Both the position numbers and the translations under genes were made by a program. The notes below the pieces were generated by a model. It ran no database searches, was not told the origin of the DNA, and was given only the letters and a program-made list of their open reading frames with translations. A DNA stretch of 64,000 bases from an uncultured Alloprevotella sp. (GTDB lineage Bacteria > Bacteroidota > Bacteroidia > Bacteroidales > Bacteroidaceae). The stretch's first letter is position 1. Each line of letters opens with the position of its first letter. Where the stretch lies: positions 62,001-126,000 of the forward strand of contig CALUIN010000002.1 of assembly GCA_944320745.1 (NCBI GenBank), written 5' to 3'. Shown here in pieces: positions 1-10,216 of the stretch.

Positions 1-186
1 GCGTGCTGTGGGTGCTGAGGCGTAAACAGTTGATGTGCAGATGTATAGTGTGTTATGGCTGGGTCAGTTCGGGGAAGTTTCCGGTGCGGCCTGGAGCGGG
101 CGGAGTGTTGCGGCGGAACGCGCAGCACGGTCCTCCCGGCGCGTTGCTCGGTGCGGCCTGCCACGCCATGTGTCGCCACAGATACG
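1..186. other. Intergenic stretch with no recognised feature
   Basis: No reading frame here resembles a known protein or has a plausible start. The stretch lies beyond the terminator of the small minus-strand lipoprotein gene, and whatever lies to its left is outside the window. I see no tRNA, repeat core or promoter match in it. Confidence 0.5.
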
Positions 187-219
187 AAAAAAAACCTGCG
201 AACACGAAGTTCACAGGTT
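187..219 (-). terminator. Intrinsic terminator of the small lipoprotein gene
   Basis: On the minus strand AACCTGTGAAC, a TTCG loop and GTTCGCAGGTT form a stem with one mismatch, followed directly by a run of T. It lies about 70 bases after the stop codon of the gene at 289-498. Confidence 0.8.
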
Positions 220-288
220 TCAATTCTCTCAAATGTTCGCGCCAAGGCGCGATTAAGCTGGAGGGACGAATCCCTCATCAGAGGCTGT

Positions 289-498
289 TCAAGCGTTTAC
301 GCTGTCAGCAGCAACAGCTTCAGTGCTCAGAGAGTCACCGCTTACAGAGTCGGTGGACAGGCTGTCAGTAGCAGGAGCCTCAACCATCTGAGAATCTACA
401 GAAGCAGAGTCAGCGTTAGCACCAGCCTTCTCGCTGTTACCGCAAGAAGCGAAAGAAATAGCAGCCATAGCTACGAACATGAAAACTAACTTTTTCAT
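289..498 (-). CDS. Small acidic lipoprotein, 69 aa
   Basis: This is a short Bacteroidales-type lipoprotein of unknown function. Residues 1-18 are a signal peptide (MKKLVFMFVAMAAISFAS) and Cys19 in the FASCGN context is the predicted lipidation site. The mature part is almost entirely Ala, Ser, Asp, Thr and Val, with repeated DS-containing steps such as DSLSTDSVSGDSLST, so it is probably disordered and strongly acidic. It is monocistronic, with a consensus phylum-type promoter upstream and a terminator downstream. The start fits because the signal peptide begins at once and the promoter is about 50 bases upstream. A similar ADS-rich tail ends the WG-repeat lipoprotein at 45387-47177. No enzymatic motif is visible. 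Confidence 0.8.
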   Translation of the reverse strand: MKKLVFMFVAMAAISFASCGNSEKAGANADSASVDSQMVEAPATDSLSTDSVSGDSLSTEAVAADSVNA

Positions 499-547
499 TT
501 GTCTTTTAGCTTTTAGTTAAACAATCAATTGCTTTATTAAAACGGTG

Positions 548-578
548 CAAAGGTACGGACTTTTTCATTCCCTGCAAA
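548..578 (-). promoter_or_regulatory. Promoter of the small lipoprotein gene
   Basis: Read on the minus strand, TTTG (575-578) is followed after 19 bases by TACCTTTG (548-555). This matches the Bacteroidota -33 and -7 elements. Confidence 0.75.
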
Positions 579-700
579 CATTTGCCCGGATTTTTTCTTG
601 ATTCCTCTGCTTTTTAACATTCAGAAGTCCTATAGGGCTGATAATCAGTGAGAGTAAGAAAAATGTTTTTAGCAGTAAGGGCCAAGTCTCGCGAATGTCG

Positions 701-708
701 TAACTTTG
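701..708 (+). promoter_or_regulatory. Probable -7 element of the mtaB promoter
   Basis: TAACTTTG matches the phylum -7 consensus TAnnTTTG. No clear -33 TTTG lies at the expected distance. Its position argues that the long reading frame opening at 648 is not translated from its first ATG. Confidence 0.5.
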
Positions 709-717
709 CGCACGCTC

Positions 718-757
718 CGGAGAAGGGTCGCGCCTGCCTAATGGCCGCCCTTCTCCG
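718..757 (+). promoter_or_regulatory. 5' leader hairpin before mtaB
   Basis: CGGAGAAGGG (718-727) pairs perfectly with CCCTTCTCCG (748-757) over ten base pairs, between the -7 element and the start codon. The role is unknown. It may protect the transcript end or modulate translation. Confidence 0.4.
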
Positions 758-788
758 CCGTGGCACAGAAGGGGGAAAACGAAGGAAA

Positions 789-2138
789 ATGACAGATACT
801 CCTATATTATATAATATGCGTGCAGCTTACCTGACACTGGGCTGTAAGCTGAATTTCGCAGAAACGGCATCCCTACAGGATGCACTGGCCCGCGAGGGTG
901 CGCGGCCGGTCCGGGAGGGCGAAAAGGCCGACCTGTGCGTGGTGAACACGTGTTCCGTGACCGACGTGGCAGACCGCAAATGCCGTCAGGCTATTCGTCG
1001 CATGGTGCGCGAGCATCCCGGGGCCTTTGTCGTGGTGATGGGCTGCTACGCGCAGTTGCATCCCGACCTGCTGGCCGGGCTCGATGGTGTGGACCTGGTG
1101 GTCGGAATGGAGCAGAAGGGCGATGTGGTGCGCTACGTCAAGGAGCGTATGGCCCGGCGGGCATTGCCTGGACAGCAGCCCGCGGCCGCTTGCCACGAGG
1201 CTATAGCCGTTCCGACTCGCGACATTCGCACCTTCGTGCCGTCCTGTTCGCGCGGCGACCGCACCCGTTACTTTCTCAAGGTTCAGGACGGATGTAATTA
1301 TTATTGTACGTACTGCACCATCCCGATGGCGCGCGGACGTTCGCGCAACGGTTCGGTGGCCTCGCTTGTGGCTCAGGCTGAGGAGGTGGCTCGTGCCGGC
1401 GGGCGCGAAATCGTGCTGACGGGCGTCAACATCGGAGACTTCGGCCGCTCCACCGGGGAAACGTTTTACGACCTGGTGCGGGCGCTGGACGGTGTGGAGG
1501 GCATAGCTCGCTACCGCATATCGAGTATTGAGCCGGACCTGCTGACGGACGAAGTGATAGACTTCTGCGCGGCGTCGCGCGCTTTCATGCCGCACTTTCA
1601 CATACCCTTGCAGAGCGGGAGTGACGAAGTGCTGCGACTGATGCGCCGGCACTACGGGACGGATCTGTTCGCCGAAAAGGTGCGACGGGTGTGCGACGTC
1701 ATGCCCGACGCCTTCATCGGCGTGGATGTCATTGTCGGGATGCGGGGAGAGCGCCCCGAGCTTTTCGAAGAGTCCTACCGTTTTATCGAAAGCCTGCCCG
1801 TGGCACAGCTGCATGTGTTCAGCTACTCGGAGCGGCCGGGGACGCGCGCGCTGGCCATTCCCCATGTGGTCTGCGCGACGGAGCGGCACGAGCGGAGCCA
1901 GCGCCTCATCGCGCTCTCCGAGCAGAAGCGCAAGGCTTTCTATGCCCGCCACCGCGGGGCGGTGCGGCCCGTCCTGTGGGAACATGCCAAAGACGGCCAC
2001 CCCTTTCACGGATTTACGGATAACTATATCCGCGTGACGCTACCCGTCGGGCAGACGGTCGAGGACAACGCCATCACGCCGGTCCGCCTGGGCGATTTCG
2101 CCGCCGACGGCGAGAGCCTGGTCGGGATTCCGGTCTGA
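789..2138 (+). CDS. mtaB: tRNA t6A37 methylthiotransferase MtaB
   Basis: MtaB is a radical SAM enzyme that adds a methylthio group to N6-threonylcarbamoyladenosine at tRNA position 37. Counted from the start used here, the N-terminal UPF0004 domain has its three cluster cysteines at Cys19 (TLGCKLNF), Cys55 (NTCSVT) and Cys86 (GCYAQ). The radical SAM motif GCNYYCTYC supplies Cys169, Cys173 and Cys176. The C-terminal part is short and TRAM-like. The 449-residue length fits the family. The reading frame is open from 648, but a -7 promoter element at 701 makes ATG 789 (or 816) the likely start. The other family members, MiaB and RimO, are less likely because the N-terminal TLGCKLN motif is typical of MtaB. 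Confidence 0.92.
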   Translation: MTDTPILYNMRAAYLTLGCKLNFAETASLQDALAREGARPVREGEKADLCVVNTCSVTDVADRKCRQAIRRMVREHPGAFVVVMGCYAQLHPDLLAGLDGVDLVVGMEQKGDVVRYVKERMARRALPGQQPAAACHEAIAVPTRDIRTFVPSCSRGDRTRYFLKVQDGCNYYCTYCTIPMARGRSRNGSVASLVAQAEEVARAGGREIVLTGVNIGDFGRSTGETFYDLVRALDGVEGIARYRISSIEPDLLTDEVIDFCAASRAFMPHFHIPLQSGSDEVLRLMRRHYGTDLFAEKVRRVCDVMPDAFIGVDVIVGMRGERPELFEESYRFIESLPVAQLHVFSYSERPGTRALAIPHVVCATERHERSQRLIALSEQKRKAFYARHRGAVRPVLWEHAKDGHPFHGFTDNYIRVTLPVGQTVEDNAITPVRLGDFAADGESLVGIPV

Positions 2139-2190
2139 CCCGGCGGCCGATATGCCCCCGCTCCCGGCGGCCCGGTCTGCCGTCTTTTTT
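2137..2190 (+). terminator. Weak intrinsic terminator after mtaB
   Basis: GACCCGGCGGCC and GGCGGCCCGGTC form a 12-base stem with two mismatches, followed by TGCCG and a run of T. It begins in the mtaB stop codon and ends 32 bases before the next gene, so it may only partly separate the two. Confidence 0.4.
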
Positions 2191-2221
2191 CTTGGTAATA
2201 TGAAAATTGAGGAATAATCCA

Positions 2222-3244
2222 ATGAATAAACCCATAGCAATAGTCATTCTGAACTGGAATGGCGTAGATTTGCTCCGTCGTTTTCTTCCTTCTGTTCAGG
2301 CAAACTCGTCCGCCCAGGCCGAGGTCATTGTGGCCGATAACGGGTCGACGGACGCCTCGTGTGCCGTCCTCGAAAGCGAGTTTCCGGACGTGCGGCTGAT
2401 CCGCCTGCCCGAGAATTACGGATTCGCCGAAGGCTACAACCGGGCCCTGGAGCAGGTGGACGCGCCTTACTATCTGCTCCTGAACTCCGACGTGGAGGTG
2501 CCCGCCGGATGGCTTGCGCCCTTGCTGGACTATATGGAAGCCCATTCCGAAGTGGCGGCCTGCCAGCCGAAAATGTTGAGCTATGCCGACCGCGGCAGTT
2601 TCGAGTACGCCGGCGCGGCCGGCGGATTCTTGGACCGTTACGGCTATCCCTTTTGCCGCGGCCGCGTGTTCGACACCCTTGAGCGCGACGAGGGGCAGTA
2701 CGATGACGTGGCACCCGTGCTTTGGGCCTCGGGTGCAGCCCTGATGGTCCGTCGACAGGACTGGCGTGACGCCGGCGGGCTCGACGGCCGCTTCTTCGCC
2801 CATATGGAAGAGATAGACTTCTGCTGGCGGCTGCGCAGTCGCGGCCGTGGCGTTGTCTGCATTCCCGCCAGTCACGTCTACCACGTGGGCGGGGCCTCGC
2901 TGGCGCAGGGCAATCCCCGGAAGACCTTCCTTAATTTCCGCAACAACCTGCTCATGCTCTACAAGAATCTGCCCGCGGTCGAGCTCCGGCCGGTGATGCG
3001 GGCGCGCCGCTGGTTCGACTATGTAGCGGCCGCGAAGTTCCTGGCTGGCGGCGATGCGGCCAATGCCCGCGCCGTCCTGAAGGCGCGGCGCGAGTTCCGG
3101 CGGTTGCGGCCGGAGTTTCAGCCGCAGCGTGAGGAAAACCTGCGCCGGGCCACGACAGACGCCATACCCGAGCGGATGGAGTGGTCGTTGCTCGTCGCCT
3201 ACTATCTGAAGGGGAAAAAGCACTATAGCAGTCTGCGCCCCTGA
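2222..3244 (+). CDS. Family 2 glycosyltransferase, 340 aa
   Basis: This is a GT-A fold inverting glycosyltransferase that transfers a sugar from a nucleotide donor to an unknown acceptor. The N-terminus IAIVILNWNG is typical of the rhamnosyltransferase-like branch. Further markers are VADNGSTD, the metal-binding LLLNSDVEVP, the GAALMVRR segment and the acidic FFAHMEEIDFCWRLR catalytic region. No membrane segment is visible, so it should act on the cytoplasmic face. ATG 2222 is chosen because GAGGAAT lies just upstream and family members begin a few residues before IAIVILN; a TTG extension to 2207 is possible. The stop overlaps by one base an ATG in frame with the next gene, so the two are probably co-transcribed. 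Confidence 0.88.
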   Translation: MNKPIAIVILNWNGVDLLRRFLPSVQANSSAQAEVIVADNGSTDASCAVLESEFPDVRLIRLPENYGFAEGYNRALEQVDAPYYLLLNSDVEVPAGWLAPLLDYMEAHSEVAACQPKMLSYADRGSFEYAGAAGGFLDRYGYPFCRGRVFDTLERDEGQYDDVAPVLWASGAALMVRRQDWRDAGGLDGRFFAHMEEIDFCWRLRSRGRGVVCIPASHVYHVGGASLAQGNPRKTFLNFRNNLLMLYKNLPAVELRPVMRARRWFDYVAAAKFLAGGDAANARAVLKARREFRRLRPEFQPQREENLRRATTDAIPERMEWSLLVAYYLKGKKHYSSLRP

Positions 3245-3285
3245 TGCCGCCGGCGCGCCCCCGTATCTATATATTTTACAACAGA

Positions 3286-4014
3286 ATGGAAAAAACCGAG
3301 ACCGCTGCCCTGGAGGCGGCGCTTTATCTGATACCCACGACGCTGGGCGACACTCCGTTGGAGCGCGTCCTGCCTCCGTACAACAGGCAAGTTGTCCGGG
3401 CGTTGAAGTACTTCATCGTAGAGGAAGTGCGCACGGCCCGCCGTTTCCTGAAGCAGGTGGACCGCGGCATCGACATCGAGGCCTTGACCTTCTGCCCGAT
3501 GGGCAAGCATGCCGACGCAGCCCTTTTTTCCCGTTATCTCGAACCCTTGCGTCAGGGCGAGCCCGTAGGCGTCATCAGCGAGGCGGGCTGTCCCGCCGTG
3601 GCCGACCCCGGTGCCGATATTGTGGCCATAGCGCAGCGGGAAGGGCTTCCCGTCGTTCCGCTGGTCGGCCCTTCGTCCATCCTGCTGGCTGTCATGGCCT
3701 CCGGTTTCAACGGCCAGAGCTTTGCCTTCTACGGCTATTTGCCAATCGAGCCGACAGCCCGCCAGCGCCGGCTCAAGCAGCTGGAGGCCCGGGCCCGCGA
3801 GGAGCGGCAGACGCAGCTTGTCATCGAGACGCCCTACCGCAACGCGAAGCTCTTTGCCGACATCTGCGCGGCCTGCTCGCCGCGTACTCGTCTGTGCGTC
3901 GCCGCGGGGCTCACGACGGAACGCGAATGGATTCGCACGCGCACCGTCGAAGCCTGGCGGCGCAGCGGCCTGCCCGATCTCCACAAGGTGCCGGCCATCT
4001 TCCTAATATACTAA
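3286..4014 (+). CDS. RsmI-like SAM-dependent methyltransferase (tetrapyrrole methylase fold)
   Basis: The protein belongs to the short Bacteroidota branch of the RsmI family. The founding member methylates the ribose of C1402 in 16S rRNA; the exact target of this branch is not certain. Visible family segments are ALYLIPTTLGD at the N-terminus, FIVEEVRTARRFLK, GVISEAGCPAVADPGA (the cofactor-loop region) and PLVGPSSILLAVMASGFNG. Length is 242 residues from the start used here. An ATG at 3244 overlaps the previous stop and would add 14 residues, but homologues begin close to the ALYL segment, so ATG 3286 is preferred. It forms a likely operon with the glycosyltransferase upstream. Confidence 0.85.
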   Translation: MEKTETAALEAALYLIPTTLGDTPLERVLPPYNRQVVRALKYFIVEEVRTARRFLKQVDRGIDIEALTFCPMGKHADAALFSRYLEPLRQGEPVGVISEAGCPAVADPGADIVAIAQREGLPVVPLVGPSSILLAVMASGFNGQSFAFYGYLPIEPTARQRRLKQLEARAREERQTQLVIETPYRNAKLFADICAACSPRTRLCVAAGLTTEREWIRTRTVEAWRRSGLPDLHKVPAIFLIY

Positions 4015-4120
4015 GCGCCGGAGCCCGCTTCATCTTCCGGGAGGAAAGCGTGTCCGTTTTTTTACCTTTTTCCCTGTCCGCCGCCCCGTCCGGCCCGGGC
4101 AGGGCGGCATAATCCTTCAG

Positions 4121-4155
4121 TTTGTCCGGAGTTTCACTTTTTTGTATTAACTTTG
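4121..4155 (+). promoter_or_regulatory. Promoter of lysS
   Basis: TTTG (4121-4124) and TAACTTTG (4148-4155) fit the phylum consensus, with a slightly long spacer of 23 bases. The start codon follows 22 bases later. Confidence 0.6.
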
Positions 4156-4177
4156 CGCACAAATCCAATTCATAGCA

Positions 4178-5896
4178 ATGAACATACTTGAACTCAGCGA
4201 GCAGGAAATCTATCGCCGGACTTCCCTCGAAGAACTCCGCCGGATGGGCGTCAATCCCTATCCCGCAGCAGAATATCCCGTCAACGCTTATTCCGAGGAC
4301 ATCAAGGCAACGTTTGCCGACAACGCCTCGGCCCGCCAGGTCTGCATAGCCGGCCGCATGATGAGCCGCCGCGTGATGGGCAAGGCCAGCTTTGCCGAGT
4401 TGCTCGACTCCAAGGGCCGCATTCAGGTCTACGTCACCCGCGACGACATTTGTCCGGGCGAGGACAAGGCGCTCTATAATACGGTGTTCAAGAAACTGCT
4501 CGACCTGGGAGACTTCATCGGCGTGAAGGGATTCGTCTTCCGCACACAGACGGGAGAAATATCCGTCCATGCCCAGGAACTCGTGTTGCTCTCCAAAAGC
4601 CTCAAGCCCCTGCCCGTAGTCAAGGAAAAGGACGGAGTGGTCTACGACAGCTTCGACGATCCCGAGCTTCGCTACCGCCAGCGCTATGTCGACCTCATCG
4701 TCAATCCGGGCGTGAAGGACATCTTCCTGAAGCGCTCGCTCATTGTCCGCACGCTGCGCTCCGCGCTCGACGAGGCCGGCTACACGGAGGTAGAGACCCC
4801 CATCCTCCAGCCAATCCCCGGCGGCGCCAGTGCTCGCCCCTTCATCACCCACCACAACGCGCTCGACGTGGACCTCTATCTCCGCATTGCCACTGAGCTC
4901 TATCTGAAGCGCCTCATTGTCGGCGGCTTCGAGGGCGTGTATGAAATCGGGAAGAACTTCCGCAACGAGGGCATGGACAAGAGCCACAATCCAGAGTTCA
5001 CCTGTATGGAACTCTATGTACAGTACAAGGACTACAACTGGATGATGTCGTTCACCGAGCGCCTGCTGGAGCGCATCTGCACCGTAGTCAACGGCAGTCC
5101 TGAAGTGGAGATCGACGGCCATACCGTCAGCTTCAAGGCCCCCTACCGCCGTCTGCCCATCCTGGAAGCCATCCGCGAAAGGACGGGCTACGACCTCAAC
5201 GGCAAGACCGAGGACGAAATACGCGACATCTGCCGTGCGCTCAATCTCGAGATAGACGATTCCATGGGCAAAGGCAAGCTCATTGACGAAATCTTCGGCG
5301 AATTTTGCGAAGGCACCTTCATCCAGCCTACGTTCATCACGGACTACCCCATCGAAATGTCGCCGCTGACCAAGCGCCACAGGGACAATCCCAGCCTGAC
5401 CGAGCGCTTCGAACTGATGGTTAACGGGAAGGAGCTTGCCAATGCCTACTCTGAGCTCAACGACCCCATCGACCAGGAAGAGCGCTTCCAGGAGCAGCTC
5501 CGCCTCTCGGAGAAGGGCGACGACGAAGCCATGTTCATCGACCAGGACTTTCTCCGCGCCCTGCAGTACGGCATGCCTCCGACCTCCGGCATCGGCATCG
5601 GCATAGACCGCCTGGTGATGCTCCTCACCGGCCAGACGCAGATTCAGGAAGTCCTCTTCTTCCCCCAGATGCGCCCCGAGAAGAAGGCCCCGCGCGATGC
5701 CGCTTCGCTCTACGTCGCCGCCGGCATTCCGGCCGACCTCGTGCCCGTGCTCCAGAAGGCGGGCTACAACTTGGTGGCCGACCTGCACGAGGTGAACCCC
5801 CAGAAGGTGCAGCAGCAGATCGGTGACATCATCAAGCGCTACAAACTCGAATTGGATAAGCCCTCCGTGCAGGACATCCAGGCCTGGAACGTGTGA
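4178..5896 (+). CDS. lysS: Class II lysyl-tRNA synthetase
   Basis: LysS charges tRNA-Lys in the cytoplasm. The N-terminal OB-fold anticodon-binding domain occupies roughly residues 60-165. Class II motif 2 is seen as [14 protein letters not shown] near residue 260 and motif 3 as [15 protein letters not shown] near residue 473. At 572 residues it is longer than the E. coli enzyme, because of a C-terminal extension of about 65 residues after motif 3 that is usual in Bacteroidales. The start ATG follows a good promoter by 22 bases. gpsA follows 90 bases downstream on the same strand with no clear promoter between, so the two are probably one transcript. Confidence 0.96.
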   Translation: MNILELSEQEIYRRTSLEELRRMGVNPYPAAEYPVNAYSEDIKATFADNASARQVCIAGRMMSRRVMGKASFAELLDSKGRIQVYVTRDDICPGEDKALYNTVFKKLLDLGDFIGVKGFVFRTQTGEISVHAQELVLLSKSLKPLPVVKEKDGVVYDSFDDPELRYRQRYVDLIVNPGVKDIFLKRSLIVRTLRSALDEAGYTEVETPILQPIPGGASARPFITHHNALDVDLYLRIATELYLKRLIVGGFEGVYEIGKNFRNEGMDKSHNPEFTCMELYVQYKDYNWMMSFTERLLERICTVVNGSPEVEIDGHTVSFKAPYRRLPILEAIRERTGYDLNGKTEDEIRDICRALNLEIDDSMGKGKLIDEIFGEFCEGTFIQPTFITDYPIEMSPLTKRHRDNPSLTERFELMVNGKELANAYSELNDPIDQEERFQEQLRLSEKGDDEAMFIDQDFLRALQYGMPPTSGIGIGIDRLVMLLTGQTQIQEVLFFPQMRPEKKAPRDAASLYVAAGIPADLVPVLQKAGYNLVADLHEVNPQKVQQQIGDIIKRYKLELDKPSVQDIQAWNV

Positions 5897-5986
5897 AGCA
5901 TAGCGCGGCGTGACCGGGCTGCTGAGCCACGCGGGCGCCGCGCCCGCTGAGGCGTCCCGGAAGTGGAACAGTAAACTGGAGAACAG

Positions 5987-6982
5987 ATGTCGGAAATAGG
6001 AAAAATAGCCATCATGGGCGGCGGGAGCTGGGCTACCGCCATCGCCAAGATCGTGCTGGAAAAGGTCGACCACGTACATTGGTACATGCGCCGGGCCGAT
6101 ACCATCGAAGGCTTCAAGCGTCTGGAGCACAATCCGTCCTATCTGACGGGCGTACACTTCGACATCAGCCGCATCACGTTCTCGACCGATATTAACGAAG
6201 TGGTGCGCGCCTGCGACACCCTCATTTTCGTGACCCCCTCTCCCTATCTGAAGAACCACCTGCGGAAGCTCAAGGTCAAAATCCACGACAAGTTCATCAT
6301 CACGGCCATAAAGGGCATCATCCCGGAGGAGAATCTCATCTGCTCGGAGTACTTCCGCCAGGTCTACAACGTGCCGGACGACAACCTGGCTGTGCTCGGC
6401 GGACCCAGCCATGCGGAGGAGGTAGCACTGAGTCGCTTGACGTACCTCACGGTAGGCTGCTCGGACGAGTCGAAGGCACGGGCCTTCGCCGGCCTCATAG
6501 CCGGCAACTATGTCAAGACCAAGACGAGCACGGACGTCATAGGCATAGAGTATGCCTCTGTGCTGAAGAACGTCTACGCTGTGGCGGCCGGCATCTGCAA
6601 CGGCTTGAAATATGGCGACAACTTCCAAAGCGTGCTCATCTCGAATGCCGTTCAGGAGATGAGTCGCTTCCTGCGCGCCGTCTATCCTGTGGAGCGTAAT
6701 GTCTACGACAGCGTCTACTTAGGCGATCTGCTGGTCACGGCCTACTCCAACTTCTCGCGCAACCGCGTGTTCGGCACCATGATAGGCCGCGGATATTCCG
6801 TCAAGGCGGCCCAGATAGAGATGGAAATGATAGCCGAGGGCTATTATGCCACGAAGTGTATGAAGGACATCAACCGCCACTTCCATGTGAACATGCCCAT
6901 ACTCGATGCGGTCTACAACATACTTTACGAACGCATTTCTCCGGTCATTGAGATCAAGCTCCTGACGGATTCGTTCCGCTGA
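5987..6982 (+). CDS. gpsA: Glycerol-3-phosphate dehydrogenase [NAD(P)+]
   Basis: GpsA reduces dihydroxyacetone phosphate to sn-glycerol 3-phosphate, the backbone of membrane phospholipids. The Rossmann motif IMGGGSWATA lies at residues 8-17, and the family segments AIKGI, LGGPSHAEEV and the catalytic lysine region ASVLKNVYAVAAG are all present. Length (331 aa) is normal. It follows lysS closely and is ended by a strong terminator about 55 bases downstream. A short GC hairpin lies between lysS and gpsA, but without a T run it should not stop transcription. Confidence 0.95.
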   Translation: MSEIGKIAIMGGGSWATAIAKIVLEKVDHVHWYMRRADTIEGFKRLEHNPSYLTGVHFDISRITFSTDINEVVRACDTLIFVTPSPYLKNHLRKLKVKIHDKFIITAIKGIIPEENLICSEYFRQVYNVPDDNLAVLGGPSHAEEVALSRLTYLTVGCSDESKARAFAGLIAGNYVKTKTSTDVIGIEYASVLKNVYAVAAGICNGLKYGDNFQSVLISNAVQEMSRFLRAVYPVERNVYDSVYLGDLLVTAYSNFSRNRVFGTMIGRGYSVKAAQIEMEMIAEGYYATKCMKDINRHFHVNMPILDAVYNILYERISPVIEIKLLTDSFR

Positions 6983-7035
6983 TTTTTTTCCGGGCGGAAC
7001 GGGGCAGAGGCCGCTGGCGCAAGGCCCCTTTTGTG

Positions 7036-7079
7036 TCCGGCCCGGCGCGGCATTTGGCTGCGCCGGGCCGGGCTTTTTT
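7036..7079 (+). terminator. Intrinsic terminator of the lysS-gpsA unit
   Basis: CCGGCCCGGCGC (7037-7048) pairs with GCGCCGGGCCGG (7060-7071), followed by a run of six T. The stem is long and purely GC, so this should be efficient. Confidence 0.85.
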
Positions 7080-7116
7080 CCACCTTCCCGCAGGGGTGCG
7101 CGCCTCTGTCTTAATT

Positions 7117-7183
7117 CTCGTCCGCACGCGCCTTAGCCCCGTGCGGACGCGCCTTAGCCCCGTTCCGACGGGGCTAAGGCGCG
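7117..7183. repeat. Intergenic repeat locus 1 (three cores, mixed orientation)
   Basis: The core GCCTTAGCCCCGT occurs twice (7130-7142 and 7151-7163, 21 bases apart), then once inverted as ACGGGGCTAAGGC (7168-7180). The last two form a hairpin, and the short flanks TCCGCAC and GTGCGGA are also mutually complementary. The locus lies between the converging ends of gpsA and the DUF4488 gene. Confidence 0.85.
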
Positions 7184-7292
7184 TAAATGGGAAGCATAAG
7201 GGCAAGTGTGTCGGCGCAGCGGGCAGGGCGGCGGGGCGCTCTCCGGCTTCTGCGCGTCTGGCCTGCGGTTGCCGGGCCGCATAGGGCGCGAC

Positions 7293-7342
7293 GAAAAAAG
7301 CCTGCCGGAATATCGCGGCGAATTACCGCAATATTCCGGCAG
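7293..7342 (-). terminator. Intrinsic terminator of the DUF4488 gene
   Basis: On the minus strand CTGCCGGAATATTGCGG pairs with CCGCGATATTCCGGCAG over 17 positions with one mismatch, followed by a T run. It lies about 45 bases after the stop codon. Confidence 0.8.
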
Positions 7343-7386
7343 ACTGCTCTTATGTCAAAACCGATGAGCGGCGTGGGCGGCGCAGT

Positions 7387-7827
7387 TTAGCGCGGCCACT
7401 CCAGCTGTATGCGGCGCCACACCTCGACCGCCTCCTTCTTCGCCCCTGTCAGGCGGTAACGCACCTCAATGTAGTCGTCTGTCAGGAAGCGGTAGGTCAT
7501 AGGGTTGCCTTTCCCGATGAGTTCGGGCGCAGTGATGGAGTTCTGGATGTTTTCCGTATAGGTGGAGTCGGAAGTGACGGTGAACGTGCCTTGTGTCGTA
7601 ATGATGGACGCGCCTTTCCGGTTAGGTATGAGGAACGTGGAGAATTGTCCATCGGACTGCATGACTTTCCACACCGGCAGGTTCAGGATGCGCGATTTGC
7701 CGTTTTCCTTCTCTACTTTCTGCGTCTGTTGCCAGATGCCGACCAGCGAGCGCTGTGACGTCTGGGCCACTGCCGTCCCGGACAATCCTGCCAGCAGCAT
7801 TATTAAAAATAAAGATAAACGTCTCAT
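7387..7827 (-). CDS. DUF4488-type secreted protein, 146 aa
   Basis: This is a small exported protein of the DUF4488 type found in Bacteroidales; its function is not known. Residues 1-21 are a signal peptide ending AVA-Q and lack a lipobox, so the protein is probably periplasmic. The mature part begins LVGIWQQ, which recalls lipocalin-like lipoproteins, and continues with beta-rich segments such as QSDGQFSTFLIPN, TITTQGT-like strands and YIEVRYRL. It is monocistronic, with a very good promoter upstream and its own terminator. The family assignment rests on recalled family features. Confidence 0.75.
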   Translation of the reverse strand: MRRLSLFLIMLLAGLSGTAVAQTSQRSLVGIWQQTQKVEKENGKSRILNLPVWKVMQSDGQFSTFLIPNRKGASIITTQGTFTVTSDSTYTENIQNSITAPELIGKGNPMTYRFLTDDYIEVRYRLTGAKKEAVEVWRRIQLEWPR

Positions 7828-7857
7828 GGCTTTAGATTATTTTGAGGTTATCTATGG

Positions 7858-7889
7858 CAAAGGTAAGGTTTACCGACCGAAGGGCCAAA
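7858..7889 (-). promoter_or_regulatory. Promoter of the DUF4488 gene
   Basis: On the minus strand TTTG (7886-7889) and TACCTTTG (7858-7865) are separated by 20 bases, a near-perfect match to the phylum consensus. The start codon lies about 30 bases downstream. Confidence 0.8.
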
Positions 7890-7934
7890 CGGAAAAGCCT
7901 TTTTTTAGGCCCGCCGCGTGCTTTTTTTCGCGGG

Positions 7935-7975
7935 TTTGTCAGACGGCTGACAAACTGGCAGTGACGGCTGACAAA
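7935..7975. promoter_or_regulatory. Candidate operator upstream of groES (TTTGTCAG/CTGACAAA)
   Basis: TTTGTCAG (7935-7942) and CTGACAAA (7947-7954) form a perfect inverted repeat with a four-base spacer. A second CTGACAAA follows exactly 21 bases later (7968-7975). The group sits about 130 bases before groES and 45 bases upstream of the DUF4488 promoter. A heat-shock or other regulator site is an inference. The CIRCE element is absent. Confidence 0.4.
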
Positions 7976-8107
7976 ACCGGTCTCCAGACCGCGGCGGCCG
8001 GTTTGGCACGCTTTTCGCATAACTGTAGGGTGAACGGCGTCCGCACCCGATGGCGACGGCGCCCGTGAAACGATTCACAACAATAAAACCTATAAATAAT
8101 AAGCGTT

Positions 8108-8380
8108 ATGAACATTAAACCGTTAGCAGACCGCGTGCTGATTCAGCCCGCTCCCGCAGAAGAGAAAACTGTCGGTGGTATCATTATTCCGGACACGGCG
8201 AAGGAGAAGCCCTTGCAGGGTACGGTCCTGGCCGCAGGCAACGGAACGAAGGATGAAGAGATGGTCCTGAAGGCCGGTGACCGCGTGCTCTATGGCAAAT
8301 ATAGCGGTACGGAAGTTGAACTCGATGGCGAGAAGTACCTCATCATGCGTCAGAGCGACGTGCTGGCTGTTTTGGCTTAA
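8108..8380 (+). CDS. groES: Co-chaperonin GroES
   Basis: GroES is the 10-kDa lid that caps the GroEL folding chamber. The sequence is complete at 90 residues, with the N-terminal [10 protein letters not shown], the mobile-loop region [12 protein letters not shown] and the C-terminal [12 protein letters not shown]. groEL follows after 38 bases, forming the usual bicistronic operon. No CIRCE element is present. A repeated CTGACAAA motif lies in the 280-base gap upstream. A possible promoter (TTTG at 8002, TAACTGTA at 8020) is a poor consensus match, which would fit an alternative sigma factor or activator. Confidence 0.97.
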   Translation: MNIKPLADRVLIQPAPAEEKTVGGIIIPDTAKEKPLQGTVLAAGNGTKDEEMVLKAGDRVLYGKYSGTEVELDGEKYLIMRQSDVLAVLA

Positions 8381-8388
8381 TCACATAA

Positions 8389-10056
<1,668 letters not shown>

Positions 10057-10108
10057 TCATCGGCCGGCCAAAGGATAAGAAAACCGATTTCTTAACCACA
10101 TAGGACGG

Positions 10109-10148
10109 GTGTCCCCGCTCCGGAAAACGGAGCGGGGACACTTTTTTT
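10109..10148 (+). terminator. Intrinsic terminator of groES-groEL
   Basis: GTGTCCCCGCTCC pairs perfectly with GGAGCGGGGACAC around a short A-rich loop, followed by a run of seven T. Confidence 0.92.
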
Positions 10149-10216
10149 GTGCGCTTCTCTCACCATTTCAGGGGATATGCCCCGCACGAAAAAATAGAAA
10201 ATCACTGCCTGTGGGG

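Noticed and set aside
648-788. N-terminal extension of MtaB to ATG 648
   Set aside because: A -7 promoter element at 701-708 lies inside it, and MtaB proteins begin close to the TLGCKLN segment.
3911-6628. Long minus-strand open frame (905 codons) opposite lysS and gpsA
   Set aside because: It runs across two clearly coding genes on the other strand and has no recognisable domain.
8002-8027. Housekeeping promoter for groES (TTTG and TAACTGTA)
   Set aside because: The spacer is only 14 bases and the -7 element departs from TAnnTTTG, so I do not list it as a feature.
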